Positions 1 to 9,464 of a stretch of DNA of 64,000 nucleotides are shown here, piece by piece. Numbering within the stretch: position 1 is the first letter of the stretch; every line of letters begins with the position of its first letter. The position numbers were made by a program, and so were the translations under genes. Source of the DNA: Methylomonas sp. LL1 (GTDB lineage: Bacteria > Pseudomonadota > Gammaproteobacteria > Methylococcales > Methylomonadaceae). Under the pieces are notes generated by a model. It was not told the origin of the DNA. It was given only the letters and a program-made list of their open reading frames with translations, and searched no databases. The DNA lies in the NCBI RefSeq assembly GCF_015711015.1, contig NZ_CP064653.1:62001-126000 (forward strand). The letters are read 5' to 3'.

Positions 1-1487
1 TACGCGAGCGAGCGATCGAAAAGCCAGCCGGCGCGGGCAGCCCCGATCGCGAAGGGGCTGCGTTGCAACAAGTTTTGGAAACCGCCAACATTGAAGCCGA
101 AGCGGCGGAATCCAATTTAAAAACATTACGTTTACTGGTGCAAGCAACCGTGGCGCGGCGCCAATTCTGGGAATTGCTGTATCGGATCGATAATGCGGGC
201 GATCTGAAGACGCTCGAAGACATTAGTCAGGAAATCCAGAAGGGTTTGCAGAATCTGGCTCTGTGGCGCAAGTATCTTCGTTCCGATCTCGACACCGCTC
301 GTAGTCGTCTGGATGCTCAGGATAAGCGCCTGGACAATTGGCAGGCCGAGTATGGCGACCGCCCCCTGGAAACCCGTAAACTGATTGCCTATACCCGTCA
401 GGAAACCATGCTGAAACGCGGAGTGGCGGAAGCCGACGAATTGGAAGCCCGTCTGCGCAGTTTGTTGGATTCGCTGCAATCGCGGAGCGAGGGCGCCAGT
501 TTTAAGGAACGTTTGCGATTATTCTATTCCAGCCTCATCGAACTGGCCGGGCAATTAAGCGATTTCGAATTATTAACCATCGAAGATAAAATCGTCGCCG
601 AAGGCCGGGAGATTGTCGGTAAGCGTAGCGTTACGGTCGGTAAGGTCACCCAGATTCTGACCATATTCGCCTTGGGCTTATGGTTGATATCCAGACTGAC
701 CGAATTTGGCCGCTCTCGGGTCAAGCACTGGCAAGCGAGTCGGGCAAGCGCGGGTTTGCTGGGATTGCGCTTGTTCGGTTTGACCGCGGTGGTCGGTATC
801 GTGGTGTTTGCCTTGATCAGCGTGCATATTCCGCTGACGGTATTCACTTTTCTGGGTGGTACCTTGGCGATAGGCGTGGGTTTCGGTGCCCAGAATATCC
901 TCAATAATTTCATCAGCGGCATGATTTTGTTGATGGAACGCTCGATCAAAATCGGCGACATCGTCGAAGTCGAAGGCGTGCTCAGTCGCGTGACCCATAT
1001 CGGTAGTCGTTGCTGTCAGGTACACCGCTTCGACGGCATCGATATGCTGATTCCCAACAGTAGTTTTTTGGAGAAAAGCGTCACCAACTGGACGCTTTCC
1101 GACCATACCCTGCGCTGTAGTGTTAGCGTCGGTACGGCTTATGACTCACCGCCCCGGCAAGCCATGGCGCTGGTCGAGCGGGCAGCGGCCGAACATCATC
1201 AGGTCATGAAAAATCCGGTTCCCGAAGTCTATCTGCAGGAGTTTGGCGCGGATGCGATCAATTTAAGGCTGGATTTTTGGATCGATTTGCACGTCCAGCC
1301 CAATCGCTATCGGGTGATGAGTGATGTGCGCCTACATATACAAGAATTGTTCGCCCAGCAGGGAATTGCGATTGCCTTCCCGCAACGGGATGTGCATCTG
1401 GATATGGTAAGTCCCGTCAAAGTCGAATTAGCCAGGCTGGGATCGGGTTCGCGACAGGAGTCCGAAAAGAATCCCAAGGATACATAG
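1..1487 (+). CDS. MscS-family mechanosensitive channel, 5' end cut by window
   Basis: The reading frame is open from base 3 to the stop at 1487, so the TTG at 63 is probably not the true start and the gene begins left of the window. The first 200 or so visible residues are charged, helical and probably periplasmic or cytoplasmic coiled coil. Three hydrophobic segments follow around bases 650-720, 750-830 and 835-930. The last one carries the glycine/alanine-rich MscS pore helix (GVGFGAQNILNNF) followed by the beta-domain signature GDIVEVEG. This fits a long MscK/YnaI-like channel of the inner membrane that opens under hypo-osmotic stress and releases small solutes. The C-terminal tail after residue 450 is polar. 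The family assignment is secure; the exact subgroup is not. Confidence 0.9.
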   Translation, partial: RERAIEKPAGAGSPDREGAALQQVLETANIEAEAAESNLKTLRLLVQATVARRQFWELLYRIDNAGDLKTLEDISQEIQKGLQNLALWRKYLRSDLDTARSRLDAQDKRLDNWQAEYGDRPLETRKLIAYTRQETMLKRGVAEADELEARLRSLLDSLQSRSEGASFKERLRLFYSSLIELAGQLSDFELLTIEDKIVAEGREIVGKRSVTVGKVTQILTIFALGLWLISRLTEFGRSRVKHWQASRASAGLLGLRLFGLTAVVGIVVFALISVHIPLTVFTFLGGTLAIGVGFGAQNILNNFISGMILLMERSIKIGDIVEVEGVLSRVTHIGSRCCQVHRFDGIDMLIPNSSFLEKSVTNWTLSDHTLRCSVSVGTAYDSPPRQAMALVERAAAEHHQVMKNPVPEVYLQEFGADAINLRLDFWIDLHVQPNRYRVMSDVRLHIQELFAQQGIAIAFPQRDVHLDMVSPVKVELARLGSGSRQESEKNPKDT

Positions 1488-2134
1488 CGCGCTGATCGCA
1501 AATCTTCTCACCGATTTGACCGGTTCCGGGTAGATCAACATTCCCGTCACATTTGCCAATTCATTTAATCTAAGCAGGGGTTATGCCAAAACTTCTATTC
1601 GCCAAAATAGGCGGCGGAAACGGAAGCAAGCCGCAGTTTTGTGAATATTCGCGATAAGATATTTCGCCAAGGCCGAGGATTAGTTGAATTGTCGTTTTCG
1701 GAGTATCTCTGATATATCGGAGATACTCCGAAAAATTCATTGGATAGGCTATTTAAAAGACACAATAACTGTCCTGATTTGTTTGAGATTTTTGATTCCA
1801 GGTGATGCGATTATATTGTGGCGTGCTTTGTGCATTAATGTTGGGCGCGAGCGAGTTAAATCTTACCCTCAAAGTCAGTTAATGAAAACCCGCGCTGTAG
1901 CTAAAGCTTTACGCTCGCTAAAAACGTGCACACGAGGTTTTGGGGTTTCGACGCAAGCGTTTCTAAAACTCTAGGAGCTCCATAGTGGTTCTTGATGGAA
2001 ATCTCCATCAAGTCGCCCATTTGCCGGTCCCGATTCATGGGCAAGCTTCAAGAGCCGGAATGCAAAGGTATGCATTGAAGCCATGGCGAAGACTAACGAC
2101 TTGCCATAACATTTTTTATTTTGGATATTACCCT
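1488..2134. other. Intergenic region of about 650 bases
   Basis: I see no convincing gene here. An open frame at 1684-1974 has no ribosome binding site and no recognisable features. The only clear structure is the long palindrome at 1695-1734. Confidence 0.5.
1695..1734. repeat. Near-perfect 40-bp palindrome
   Basis: Arms 1695-1709 and 1720-1734 are perfect 15-base inverted repeats (core CGGAGTATCTC / GAGATACTCCG). The 10-base centre contains GATATATC, so the palindrome continues inward apart from one T:G position. The arms start with TTTT and end with AAAA, so neither strand shows a T-tract after the stem. It is therefore not an ordinary terminator. It could be an operator, a recombination site or a small palindromic mobile repeat. 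Confidence 0.7.
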
Positions 2135-2908
2135 ATGAAGAACTTTCAATTTTTGCCGGTGATGTTGAGCATGACTCTAGCCGTTGTGGGCTGCGGTTCG
2201 GTTCGCTCCGGTACCAACGACATTAAGGCCAAGGCCGTCGAACCGGCTCCCGACGCGGGTTTCATTCAACATCCCGAATTGCAGAGTAAACGCGCGGATT
2301 TACCGTTTCAAAAAGTCTGGATCAAGCCCGGTTTCGATAAGTCGGGTTATCGCGAACTGATCGTCGCTCCGGTCAACACCAGCTATATGCAACAAATGGA
2401 TTGGCTACACAGCATCAGTTCAGCCAACATCCTTGGCGATGTCAAAAAAGATACCGAGGAATTGGCGCAATATTTTCGTAGTCAGATCATCAAAAAATTT
2501 AGAGAGGACCCTAACCACCGATTTTCGGTGATCGACTACGCGCGGCAATATCGTTATCCGGCCTTACAATTGGAGTTGGCACTGATTGAAATCGATCCTT
2601 CGCAATCGGTGCTGCATGCGATGAGTTGGGCAGGCCCTCCAGGCACTGGCACTGCGGTGGGCGTCGTCAATCAGCGCCGCGCGGCTTTCGAAGCACGCTT
2701 GCGCGATGTGCAGACCGGCGAAGTGGTAGCGACTTTCGCCGACCGCGATATGCAAGACGCCGGTCCGCTGGATTTGACCCGTCTTACCTGGTACGGCCCG
2801 GCCAAGGGCATCATGGATCGCTGGGCGGAGCAGTTCGTGCAAATCGCCAACCGCAAGCCCGGCGAGATGGTCACCGATCCGCTGCCTTTTACGGTACGAC
2901 CGTTTTGA
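2135..2908 (+). CDS. Putative lipoprotein, DUF3313-like
   Basis: The open frame runs from 1985, but the ATG at 2135 is the better start because it opens a typical lipoprotein signal (MKNFQFLPV, hydrophobic stretch, then VVGCGS with the lipid-attached cysteine). The mature part is about 235 residues. It has no enzymatic motif that I recognise. The pattern of an N-terminal YRELIVAPV segment, a middle LQLELALIEIDPS strand and a closing RWAEQFVQIAN helix resembles DUF3313 lipoproteins; I am only moderately sure of that family. It lies 59 bases before the sulfatase gene on the same strand and may be co-transcribed with it. Likely location is the periplasmic face of a membrane. Confidence 0.7.
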   Translation: MKNFQFLPVMLSMTLAVVGCGSVRSGTNDIKAKAVEPAPDAGFIQHPELQSKRADLPFQKVWIKPGFDKSGYRELIVAPVNTSYMQQMDWLHSISSANILGDVKKDTEELAQYFRSQIIKKFREDPNHRFSVIDYARQYRYPALQLELALIEIDPSQSVLHAMSWAGPPGTGTAVGVVNQRRAAFEARLRDVQTGEVVATFADRDMQDAGPLDLTRLTWYGPAKGIMDRWAEQFVQIANRKPGEMVTDPLPFTVRPF

Positions 2909-2967
2909 TCTAAATCGGCACTTAACTCACCAACTTTGAATATATTTTCCCAGCAAAGGATGAAACG

Positions 2968-5337
2968 ATGAATAAGCGTCTACTGGTCGCCGCGGGCCTG
3001 GTGACTCTAGTGTCCGGCCACAATTTGGCCGTCGCCAAAAGTACCGCCAAACCCACCAACGCTGACGGTCCGGACCGGACGTCTCTCCCGATTGCCGAAC
3101 CTAAAATCCCGGCCAGCAAGGTACTCGACGTTCGCAACGCCACGGCGCCGCCGCGCTTCGAGGTCAAAGCCCCAACCGGCGCACCCAATGTATTGCTGGT
3201 ACTGCTCGATGACCTGGGATTCGCCGGTACCAGCAGCTTTGGCGGTCCCGTCGCCACGCCGAGCTTCGAGCGGATTGCCAATGAAGGCGTGCGTTACAAC
3301 AATTTCCACACCGCCGCCGTGTGCTCGCCGACGCGCGCCGCGCTGAAAAGCGGCCGCAACCATCACGTCAATAACATGGGCGCGATTATCGAGACGGGGA
3401 CCGCTTTCCCCGGCAACACCGGCCAAATTCCCAACAACGTGGCGCCAGTCGCCGAAATGTTGCGCCTGAACGGCTACGCCACCGCCGCCTTCGGCAAATG
3501 GCACGAAACCGCCGCCTGGGAAGCCAGCATGGCAGGGCCGTTTGATCGATGGCCGACCCGGCAAGGTTTTGACAAGTTTTACGGTTTCCTGGGCGGCGAG
3601 ACCAACCAATGGGCGCCGTTCATTTATGACGGCACCAAGCCGGTCGAATTGCCGAACGATCCCAACTACCACTTCATGACCGACATGACCGATCAAGCCG
3701 TGGCCTGGATAAAATATCAAAAGGCATTGACGCCCGATAAACCTTTCTTCACCTATTTCGCGCCGGGCGCGGTCCACGCGCCGCATCATGTGCCCAAGGA
3801 ATGGATAGCGCGTTGGCAGGGCAAGTTTGATCAGGGCTGGGACAAGTTGCGCGAGCAGATACTGGCGCGGCAGATCGAAAATGGCACCGTACCCAAGGGG
3901 ACGGTTTTGGCGCCTAGACCTGACGCCATACCCGCATGGGATTCGTTGCCCGAGGAGGAAAAGCGTCTCTATGCGCGGCAGGCGGAAGTGTTTGCGGGTT
4001 TCGTCGAAATGACCGACCATCAAGTCGGCCGGGTCATCAAGGCCATTGAAGATGTGGGGCAGCTCGACAACACCTTGGTGCTGTTCGTCTATGGCGACAA
4101 CGGTACCAGCGCCGAGGGCGGTCGGAGCGGCATGTTCAACGAGATGACCTATTTTAATCGGGTGCCGGAAACGGTAGCGGACATGCTCAAGCATATCGAT
4201 GCCTGGGGTGGTCCCGAGACTTACCCGCACATGGCGGCGGGTTGGGCGGTGGCGTTCGACACACCCTACCAATGGACCAAACAGGTGGCGTCCGATCATG
4301 GCGGTACTAAGGTCGGCATGGCCGTGCGCTGGCCAAAGGGTATAAAAACCAAGGGCGAACTGCGCAACCAGTTTCATCACGTGATCGACGTCGCTCCGAC
4401 CATACTCGAGGCCACTGGCCTGCCGGAACCCAAGGTCGTGAACGGTATCAAGCAGCGGCCCATGGATGGTGTCAGCATGGCCTACAGCTTCGACGATGCC
4501 AAGGCGAAAGACCGGCATACCACCCAATATTTCGAGATGTTCGGCAACCGGGCCATTTACCACGACGGCTGGTTGGCTCGTACCATACACCGGGCGCCAT
4601 GGGAGATGACACCGCGGCGGCCTCTGGTCGAAGACGTCTGGGAGTTGTATGACACCCGCGCCGACTTTAGCCTGACCAAAGATCTGTCTCTGCAACAACC
4701 GAAAAAGCTCAAGCAGTTACAAGCCTTGTTCATGAAGGAAGCCGAAAAAAACAATGCGCTGCCGATCGACGATAGAGTCGTTGAGCGCATCAATGCGGCG
4801 TTGGTCGGCCGTCCCGATCTGATGGCCGGACGTACCTCGCTGACGCTGGCCGAAGGCATGACCGGCATGACCGAGAACGTGTTCCTGAACATCAAGAACA
4901 AGTCCAAGACCATTAGCGCCGACCTGGAAATTCCGGAAACAGGTGCCAATGGTGTCATTATCGCCCAGGGCGGACGTTTTGGCGGCTGGTGTTTGTACCT
5001 GAAGGACGGTAAGCCCGCTTACACCTATAACTTCCTGGGGCTGGACAGTTACACCATCAGCGCGCAAGAGCCATTGCCAAAAGGCAAAGTCAAGCTGGTG
5101 TTTGATTTTGCCTATGATGGTGGCGGTTTGGGTAAGGGCGGCATGGGTACGCTGTCCGTCGATGGCGGGAAAGTAGCCGAGGGCCGGATCGAAAAAACCC
5201 AACCGATGATCTTCTCCGCCGACGAGACCGCTGATGTGGGTGTCGATGACGCCACGCCGGTGGTGGCCGGTATCGGTGAAGGTGCCGCCACGCGCTTCAC
5301 CGGCAAGATCGAGAAAGTCACGGTCGAGGTGAAATGA
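2968..5337 (+). CDS. Secreted type I arylsulfatase
   Basis: 789 residues. Residues 1-24 form a Sec signal peptide. The sulfatase fold starts near residue 72 with the metal-binding DDLGF motif (residues 81-85). The signature C-S-P-T-R starts at Cys119, the residue that a formylglycine-generating enzyme would convert to the catalytic formylglycine. Further metal and sulfate ligands fit the YGDNGTS segment and the DHGG segment in the second half. The last 180 residues form a beta-rich domain, so the overall size matches the large bacterial arylsulfatases of about 790 residues. It would cleave sulfate esters in the periplasm or outside the cell and so provide sulfur. The start ATG has AAGGATG just upstream. 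A strong terminator follows at 5351. The true substrate cannot be read from the sequence. Confidence 0.93.
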   Translation: MNKRLLVAAGLVTLVSGHNLAVAKSTAKPTNADGPDRTSLPIAEPKIPASKVLDVRNATAPPRFEVKAPTGAPNVLLVLLDDLGFAGTSSFGGPVATPSFERIANEGVRYNNFHTAAVCSPTRAALKSGRNHHVNNMGAIIETGTAFPGNTGQIPNNVAPVAEMLRLNGYATAAFGKWHETAAWEASMAGPFDRWPTRQGFDKFYGFLGGETNQWAPFIYDGTKPVELPNDPNYHFMTDMTDQAVAWIKYQKALTPDKPFFTYFAPGAVHAPHHVPKEWIARWQGKFDQGWDKLREQILARQIENGTVPKGTVLAPRPDAIPAWDSLPEEEKRLYARQAEVFAGFVEMTDHQVGRVIKAIEDVGQLDNTLVLFVYGDNGTSAEGGRSGMFNEMTYFNRVPETVADMLKHIDAWGGPETYPHMAAGWAVAFDTPYQWTKQVASDHGGTKVGMAVRWPKGIKTKGELRNQFHHVIDVAPTILEATGLPEPKVVNGIKQRPMDGVSMAYSFDDAKAKDRHTTQYFEMFGNRAIYHDGWLARTIHRAPWEMTPRRPLVEDVWELYDTRADFSLTKDLSLQQPKKLKQLQALFMKEAEKNNALPIDDRVVERINAALVGRPDLMAGRTSLTLAEGMTGMTENVFLNIKNKSKTISADLEIPETGANGVIIAQGGRFGGWCLYLKDGKPAYTYNFLGLDSYTISAQEPLPKGKVKLVFDFAYDGGGLGKGGMGTLSVDGGKVAEGRIEKTQPMIFSADETADVGVDDATPVVAGIGEGAATRFTGKIEKVTVEVK

Positions 5338-5350
5338 TGGCGAATGGGTT

Positions 5351-5380
5351 TGGGCGTGCTTGCACGCCCATGCTTTTTTT
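5351..5380 (+). terminator. Rho-independent terminator after the sulfatase
   Basis: Stem TGGGCGTGC (5351-5359) and GCACGCCCA (5362-5370) is followed after three bases by seven T (5374-5380). It lies 14 bases after the sulfatase stop. Because of it, the TTG at 5360 cannot be a sensible start for the next gene. Confidence 0.85.
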
Positions 5381-5413
5381 AGAATGCCGCATGAGCAGGC
5401 TCGGAGCGCTTGC

Positions 5414-7654
5414 GTGAAATGGGCGATTCCAAGCAGTCGCGGCTGGTTACTGATTGGCTTACTGGCCGCGCTAGGTCTTGGACTGTTTTACGTTTACGCG
5501 TTGGTGCCCAAGCCTGTTCAATCTACCAGTGTTGAAACTGCCGCAAAATCGCAATCGGCTGAAGTTGATTATGTCGGCCGCGAGGCCTGTGCGAGTTGCC
5601 ATGGCGATCAAGATAAACTTTGGCAAGGTTCGCATCACGATCTGGCGATGCAGGAAGTTGGCGAGACCAGCGTGCTGGGTGATTTCCAGGATGCCGAGTT
5701 CAGCAAGGATGGCGTGATTTCCAGGTTTTTCCGCCAAAACGGCCGCTACATGGTTCGCACCGATGGCCCGGATGGAAAACTGACCGATTTCGAAATCAAA
5801 TACACCTTCGGCGTAACGCCGCTACAGCAATATCTGATCGAGCTGCCCGGCGGAAAGCTGCAAGCCTTATCCATCGTTTGGGACAGTCGGCCGAAGCAGC
5901 AGGGCGGACAACGCTGGTTTCATTTGTATCCCAACGAAAAAATCGATCATAACGACGAACTGCATTGGACCCGGCGCTCGCAGAATTGGAATTTCATGTG
6001 CGCCGAGTGCCATTCCACCCATTTGCAAAAAAACTACGATGCCGCCAGCCGGACTTACCATACGACGTGGTCTGAAATCGACGTATCCTGCGAGGCTTGC
6101 CATGGCCCTGGCTCACGGCATCTGGCGTGGGCTCGGAGCAAGTCGCCGGACGACGCTTCCAAAGGTTTGCTGGTGAATCTGAATGAACGCCGACAAAGCG
6201 CATGGGCCATCGATGCCGCGACAGGCAATGCCGTACGCAATCAGCCTAGGCAGTCCGCCACGGAAATCGAAGTCTGCGCCCGCTGCCATTCCCGCCGCGC
6301 GCAGTTGTTTGGCGATTACCGGCACGGCCCACTGATGGACAGCCACCTACCGTCAATATTGACCGAACAACTGTACCATGCCGACGGCCAGATTGATGGC
6401 GAGGTTTACGAATACGGCTCGTTTTTGCAAAGTAAGATGTATCGCGCCGGCGTAAGCTGTAGCGACTGCCACGAACCGCACAGCCTTAAACTGCGCCAGC
6501 CGGGTAATGCGATGTGCGGGCAGTGCCACAGCAGCGAAAAATACGACAGCGATAAGCACCATTTTCATCCTGCCGGTGGTGGCGGATCGTTGTGTGTGGA
6601 CTGCCATATGCCCAGCAAGACTTATATGGGAGTGGATGCGCGGCGTGACCATAGCTTCCGTGTTCCGCGTCCGGACTTGTCGGCGACACTTGGCACACCC
6701 AACGCCTGTAACGGTTGCCATGCCGACAAGCCGGCAGCATGGGCGGCGGCGCAAGTTAAAGCCAAGTACGGCCATGACGCCAAGGGTCTTCAGCAATACG
6801 CGGAAGCCTTGCATGCGGCCCGAACCGGCGCGGCGGATGCGGAACAGCGCCTATTGAATTTGCTGCAAGACAAACAGCAGCCGGCCATTGCCCGTGCCTC
6901 GGCGGTTGCGGCATTGGGCAATCAGATGCATCCGGAGCTAGTGCCTGTCATCGCCAATGCCTTGCGGGATTCCGATCCTTTGCTTCGCCGCGCCGGATTG
7001 GAAGTGCTGGAACAAATGCCGCCGGAACAACGCTGGCCGCTGGCGCATGATGTGTTGCGCGATCCGCTTCGCACATTGCGGGCTTTGGCGGCCTCGGCAT
7101 TAGCCAGTGCCGCCGATCAAAATTTGACAGCGGAACAGCAGCATGAATTTGATCTAGACTCCAGCGAGTATCTGAACTCGTTGCGCTGGAATGCCGACGA
7201 TCCGGCGGCGCAAGTCAATCTAGGCAATTTTTATTCGGCCCGCAATCAATCCGAATCCGCCGAACGGGCTTATCGCGAAGCTCTGCAACTGGATGCCAAT
7301 TGGTTGCCGGCCTATATCAATCTGGCCGACCATTTGCGGACACAGCAGCGGGACGGCGAAGGCGAGCGGATTTTAAAGGAGGGCCTGGTTCATCAGCCGG
7401 ACGCGGCCGAACTCCACCATAGCCTGGGCTTGTTGGCAATCCGGCGGAAGAATCTGCCTCAGGCCTTGAGTTCGCTGAAGCGGGCGGCGGAACTTGCGCC
7501 CACTCAACCGCGATTTGCTTATGTTTATGCCGTTGCGCTATCCGGCCTCGGCCGGAAAGATGAAGCGAAGGCGGTGGTGAAGTCCGCGCTGGATTCGCTC
7601 CCTAACGATCCCGAGCTAACCGCGTTGCGGGAACAGTTGGATCAGCCAAACTAA
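5414..7654 (+). CDS. Membrane-anchored eight-heme cytochrome c with TPR domain
   Basis: I chose the GTG at 5414 because GGAG lies seven bases before it and because the longer frame would start inside the terminator stem. The protein has about 746 residues. A single membrane anchor lies at residues 10-32. There are eight CxxCH heme c motifs, in order CASCH, CAECH, CEACH, CARCH, CSDCH, CGQCH, CVDCH and CNGCH, the first near residue 59. After the last heme come HEAT-like helical repeats (around residues 455-570) and then TPR repeats to the end. It would be a periplasmic electron carrier or multiheme reductase held to the inner membrane, with the TPR part binding a partner. The heme pattern recalls the cytochrome c554/NrfA-like fold, but no specific reaction can be assigned. 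Confidence 0.88.
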   Translation: MKWAIPSSRGWLLIGLLAALGLGLFYVYALVPKPVQSTSVETAAKSQSAEVDYVGREACASCHGDQDKLWQGSHHDLAMQEVGETSVLGDFQDAEFSKDGVISRFFRQNGRYMVRTDGPDGKLTDFEIKYTFGVTPLQQYLIELPGGKLQALSIVWDSRPKQQGGQRWFHLYPNEKIDHNDELHWTRRSQNWNFMCAECHSTHLQKNYDAASRTYHTTWSEIDVSCEACHGPGSRHLAWARSKSPDDASKGLLVNLNERRQSAWAIDAATGNAVRNQPRQSATEIEVCARCHSRRAQLFGDYRHGPLMDSHLPSILTEQLYHADGQIDGEVYEYGSFLQSKMYRAGVSCSDCHEPHSLKLRQPGNAMCGQCHSSEKYDSDKHHFHPAGGGGSLCVDCHMPSKTYMGVDARRDHSFRVPRPDLSATLGTPNACNGCHADKPAAWAAAQVKAKYGHDAKGLQQYAEALHAARTGAADAEQRLLNLLQDKQQPAIARASAVAALGNQMHPELVPVIANALRDSDPLLRRAGLEVLEQMPPEQRWPLAHDVLRDPLRTLRALAASALASAADQNLTAEQQHEFDLDSSEYLNSLRWNADDPAAQVNLGNFYSARNQSESAERAYREALQLDANWLPAYINLADHLRTQQRDGEGERILKEGLVHQPDAAELHHSLGLLAIRRKNLPQALSSLKRAAELAPTQPRFAYVYAVALSGLGRKDEAKAVVKSALDSLPNDPELTALREQLDQPN

Positions 7655-7911
7655 ATTTGTGAAGAAACAGACTTTTACGCATCACTCCAAGTAGATGTCT
7701 ATGACTAAAGCACAACAAACGGGAATACGTAGCGCATTCCGAGTGGCGGCACTGGTGGGCTGCGGGCCGACACTTCGCCGCCGTCGCTATAGAAAACACC
7801 CGGATCGATTAGTATTCGCGCGGGTGATAGGACAGGATAGCGTTCTCGATAGATACAGTCTTTTACCCAATCAGATAACGATTCAGACACTAATCAATTA
7901 TGGAGATCAGT

Positions 7912-8955
7912 ATGTTCGACAAGATAAAGTTTTTAGCCTTCAGCAAGCCCGCTGCCATGAGTGTGGTTTTGTCTTTGGCCTTGTTACAGGGCGCGCGGGC
8001 TGGCGAAAGTGCCAGCAGCCATTACTTTCCGGGGGTCTACAATGACTTTTTCATGAATTTGCAACTCGATCCGGGATTTTATTTTCGCGACGACCTGACT
8101 TATTACAGTGCGAATATCAGCAACGCTACAACCCTGGGGCGTAATATCGCCACCGATGTTGATTTAGAGCTGTGGACCACCACCTTCAAGCTGGCTTATG
8201 TGACCGATGTCGAGATTTTTGGTGGACGTTATGGAGCCGGATTATTCTTACCGGTGGTTTTCGATGCCAATATCAGCGCCGGCGTGGAATCGGGGCCTTT
8301 TTTGCGTGGCAGAACCGTTTCCTTCGAAACCCAGGACAATCAAGGTGGCATGGGGGATTTGGTGGTCGCCCCCTTATCGCTGACCTGGAAATGGGGCGAT
8401 GTCAGCGTTAATTTGAGCGAGGCTATATTCATGCCCACCGGTTATTATCAAGCCGGCGATCTGGTTAATTTGGGTAGGAATTACTGGTCATTCGACACCA
8501 TTGGCGGTCTAACCTGGTTGCATCCGACCCGCGGCCATGAAATTTCGTTCAATGTCGGATTCATGAGCAATACCGAAAACGACGCCACCCAATACCAGAG
8601 TGGCGATGAATTTCATCTGGATTACACGGTTGCCCAGCATTTCTCGGAAGCATTCGGTATTGGGGTTACCGGCTATTTTTACCATCAGCTCACCGGCGAT
8701 GAAAGCCCCTTATTGACTCAAGCGGCTGCAGTCCGTAACAGGGTTAATACGATTAGAACAGCCCTGGGACGGTCAGACTTGCCTGAAGTCGGCGACTTCA
8801 GAGGCGAGTCAGCGGGCGTCGGTCCGATCGTACGATATAGCCCTAAATTCGGTGACAAGCAGGTTCATTTTATCGGTAAATGGATACATGAATTTAATGT
8901 GGAAAATCGCTTTAAGGGCGAGATCGGTATGCTTTCGGTAGCGATGGATTTTTAG
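7912..8955 (+). CDS. Outer-membrane MetA-pathway (Phenol_MetA_deg) family protein
   Basis: I chose the ATG at 7912 because TGGAGA lies just before it; an ATG at 7900 overlaps that site. The N-terminus is a signal peptide ending near the alanine-rich LLQGARAGE. The remaining 320 residues are alternating beta strands typical of an outer-membrane barrel, with aromatic belts and a C-terminal strand ending in phenylalanine (LSVAMDF). The QSGDEFHLDY segment followed by GIGVTGYFYHQLTGD is the hallmark of the family named for the meta pathway of phenol degradation, whose members are thought to be outer-membrane transporters for hydrophobic compounds. It is the first gene of a three-gene unit (11-base gap to the next). 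Confidence 0.85.
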   Translation: MFDKIKFLAFSKPAAMSVVLSLALLQGARAGESASSHYFPGVYNDFFMNLQLDPGFYFRDDLTYYSANISNATTLGRNIATDVDLELWTTTFKLAYVTDVEIFGGRYGAGLFLPVVFDANISAGVESGPFLRGRTVSFETQDNQGGMGDLVVAPLSLTWKWGDVSVNLSEAIFMPTGYYQAGDLVNLGRNYWSFDTIGGLTWLHPTRGHEISFNVGFMSNTENDATQYQSGDEFHLDYTVAQHFSEAFGIGVTGYFYHQLTGDESPLLTQAAAVRNRVNTIRTALGRSDLPEVGDFRGESAGVGPIVRYSPKFGDKQVHFIGKWIHEFNVENRFKGEIGMLSVAMDF

Positions 8956-8966
8956 CAGGGGATCTC

Positions 8967-9464
8967 TTGAACATAACGAAGTTTCTTAAATACCGTGTTG
9001 TTGCGGCGTCGATGGCACTAGTGTTGATCTGCGCTTGTGGCGCTATCTATGATGATGCGGTAATGACTCAATCCAGCCAAAGCGCGGCTAGCCATCCGAT
9101 TGGTAATATTACCGGCATCGTCTGGAAGTTGAAGCGTTTTGATGATCTATCATCGGTATCAGGTAATGGCAGCGTCGACGACCCTAATCGCTATACATTG
9201 ATCTTATTGCCGAATAAATTCTATAAGGCCAAAGCCGATTGTAACCGGATGCAGGGAAGCTATGTCCTGGATGGCAAGCAAATTAAGCTGGCGCCAGGGG
9301 CGGCGACCTTGGCCGAATGCGGGCCGGAGTCAATGTATGCGCAATATCTGCGGTATTTAACTGAAGCGGTCAGTTTTGAAATAAACGAAGATGATCGTCA
9401 ACTGAAGCTGAACCTTCCTAAAGGCCGGATGATGTTCGAAAATGGCGGGAAAATAACCGAATGA
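8967..9464 (+). CDS. META-domain (HslJ-like) lipoprotein
   Basis: 165 residues starting from TTG, with AGGGGA four to five bases upstream. The N-terminus is a lipoprotein-type signal (LVLICAC then G). The middle carries META-domain features: a tryptophan-led first strand (WKLKRFDD), the central CNRMQGSY segment, which corresponds to the usual C-N-x-x-x-G-x-Y core, and a paired downstream AECGPE segment. The domain is found in HslJ-type envelope proteins linked to stress and secretion. It lies 11 bases after the outer-membrane protein gene, and its stop overlaps the start of the next gene (ATGA), so the three are surely translated from one mRNA. Confidence 0.82.
   Translation: MNITKFLKYRVVAASMALVLICACGAIYDDAVMTQSSQSAASHPIGNITGIVWKLKRFDDLSSVSGNGSVDDPNRYTLILLPNKFYKAKADCNRMQGSYVLDGKQIKLAPGAATLAECGPESMYAQYLRYLTEAVSFEINEDDRQLKLNLPKGRMMFENGGKITE

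Noticed and set aside
1684-1974. 96-codon open frame
   Set aside because: It begins at TTG without a ribosome binding site, includes the palindrome, and the protein looks random.
3007-4698. 563-codon open frame opposite the sulfatase
   Set aside because: It lies fully inside a well-supported gene on the other strand, has no ribosome binding site and no recognisable domain; it is a result of GC-rich codon use.
7695-8045. 116-codon open frame before and over the MetA-like gene
   Set aside because: It overlaps the start of a well-supported gene in another frame and has low-quality composition.
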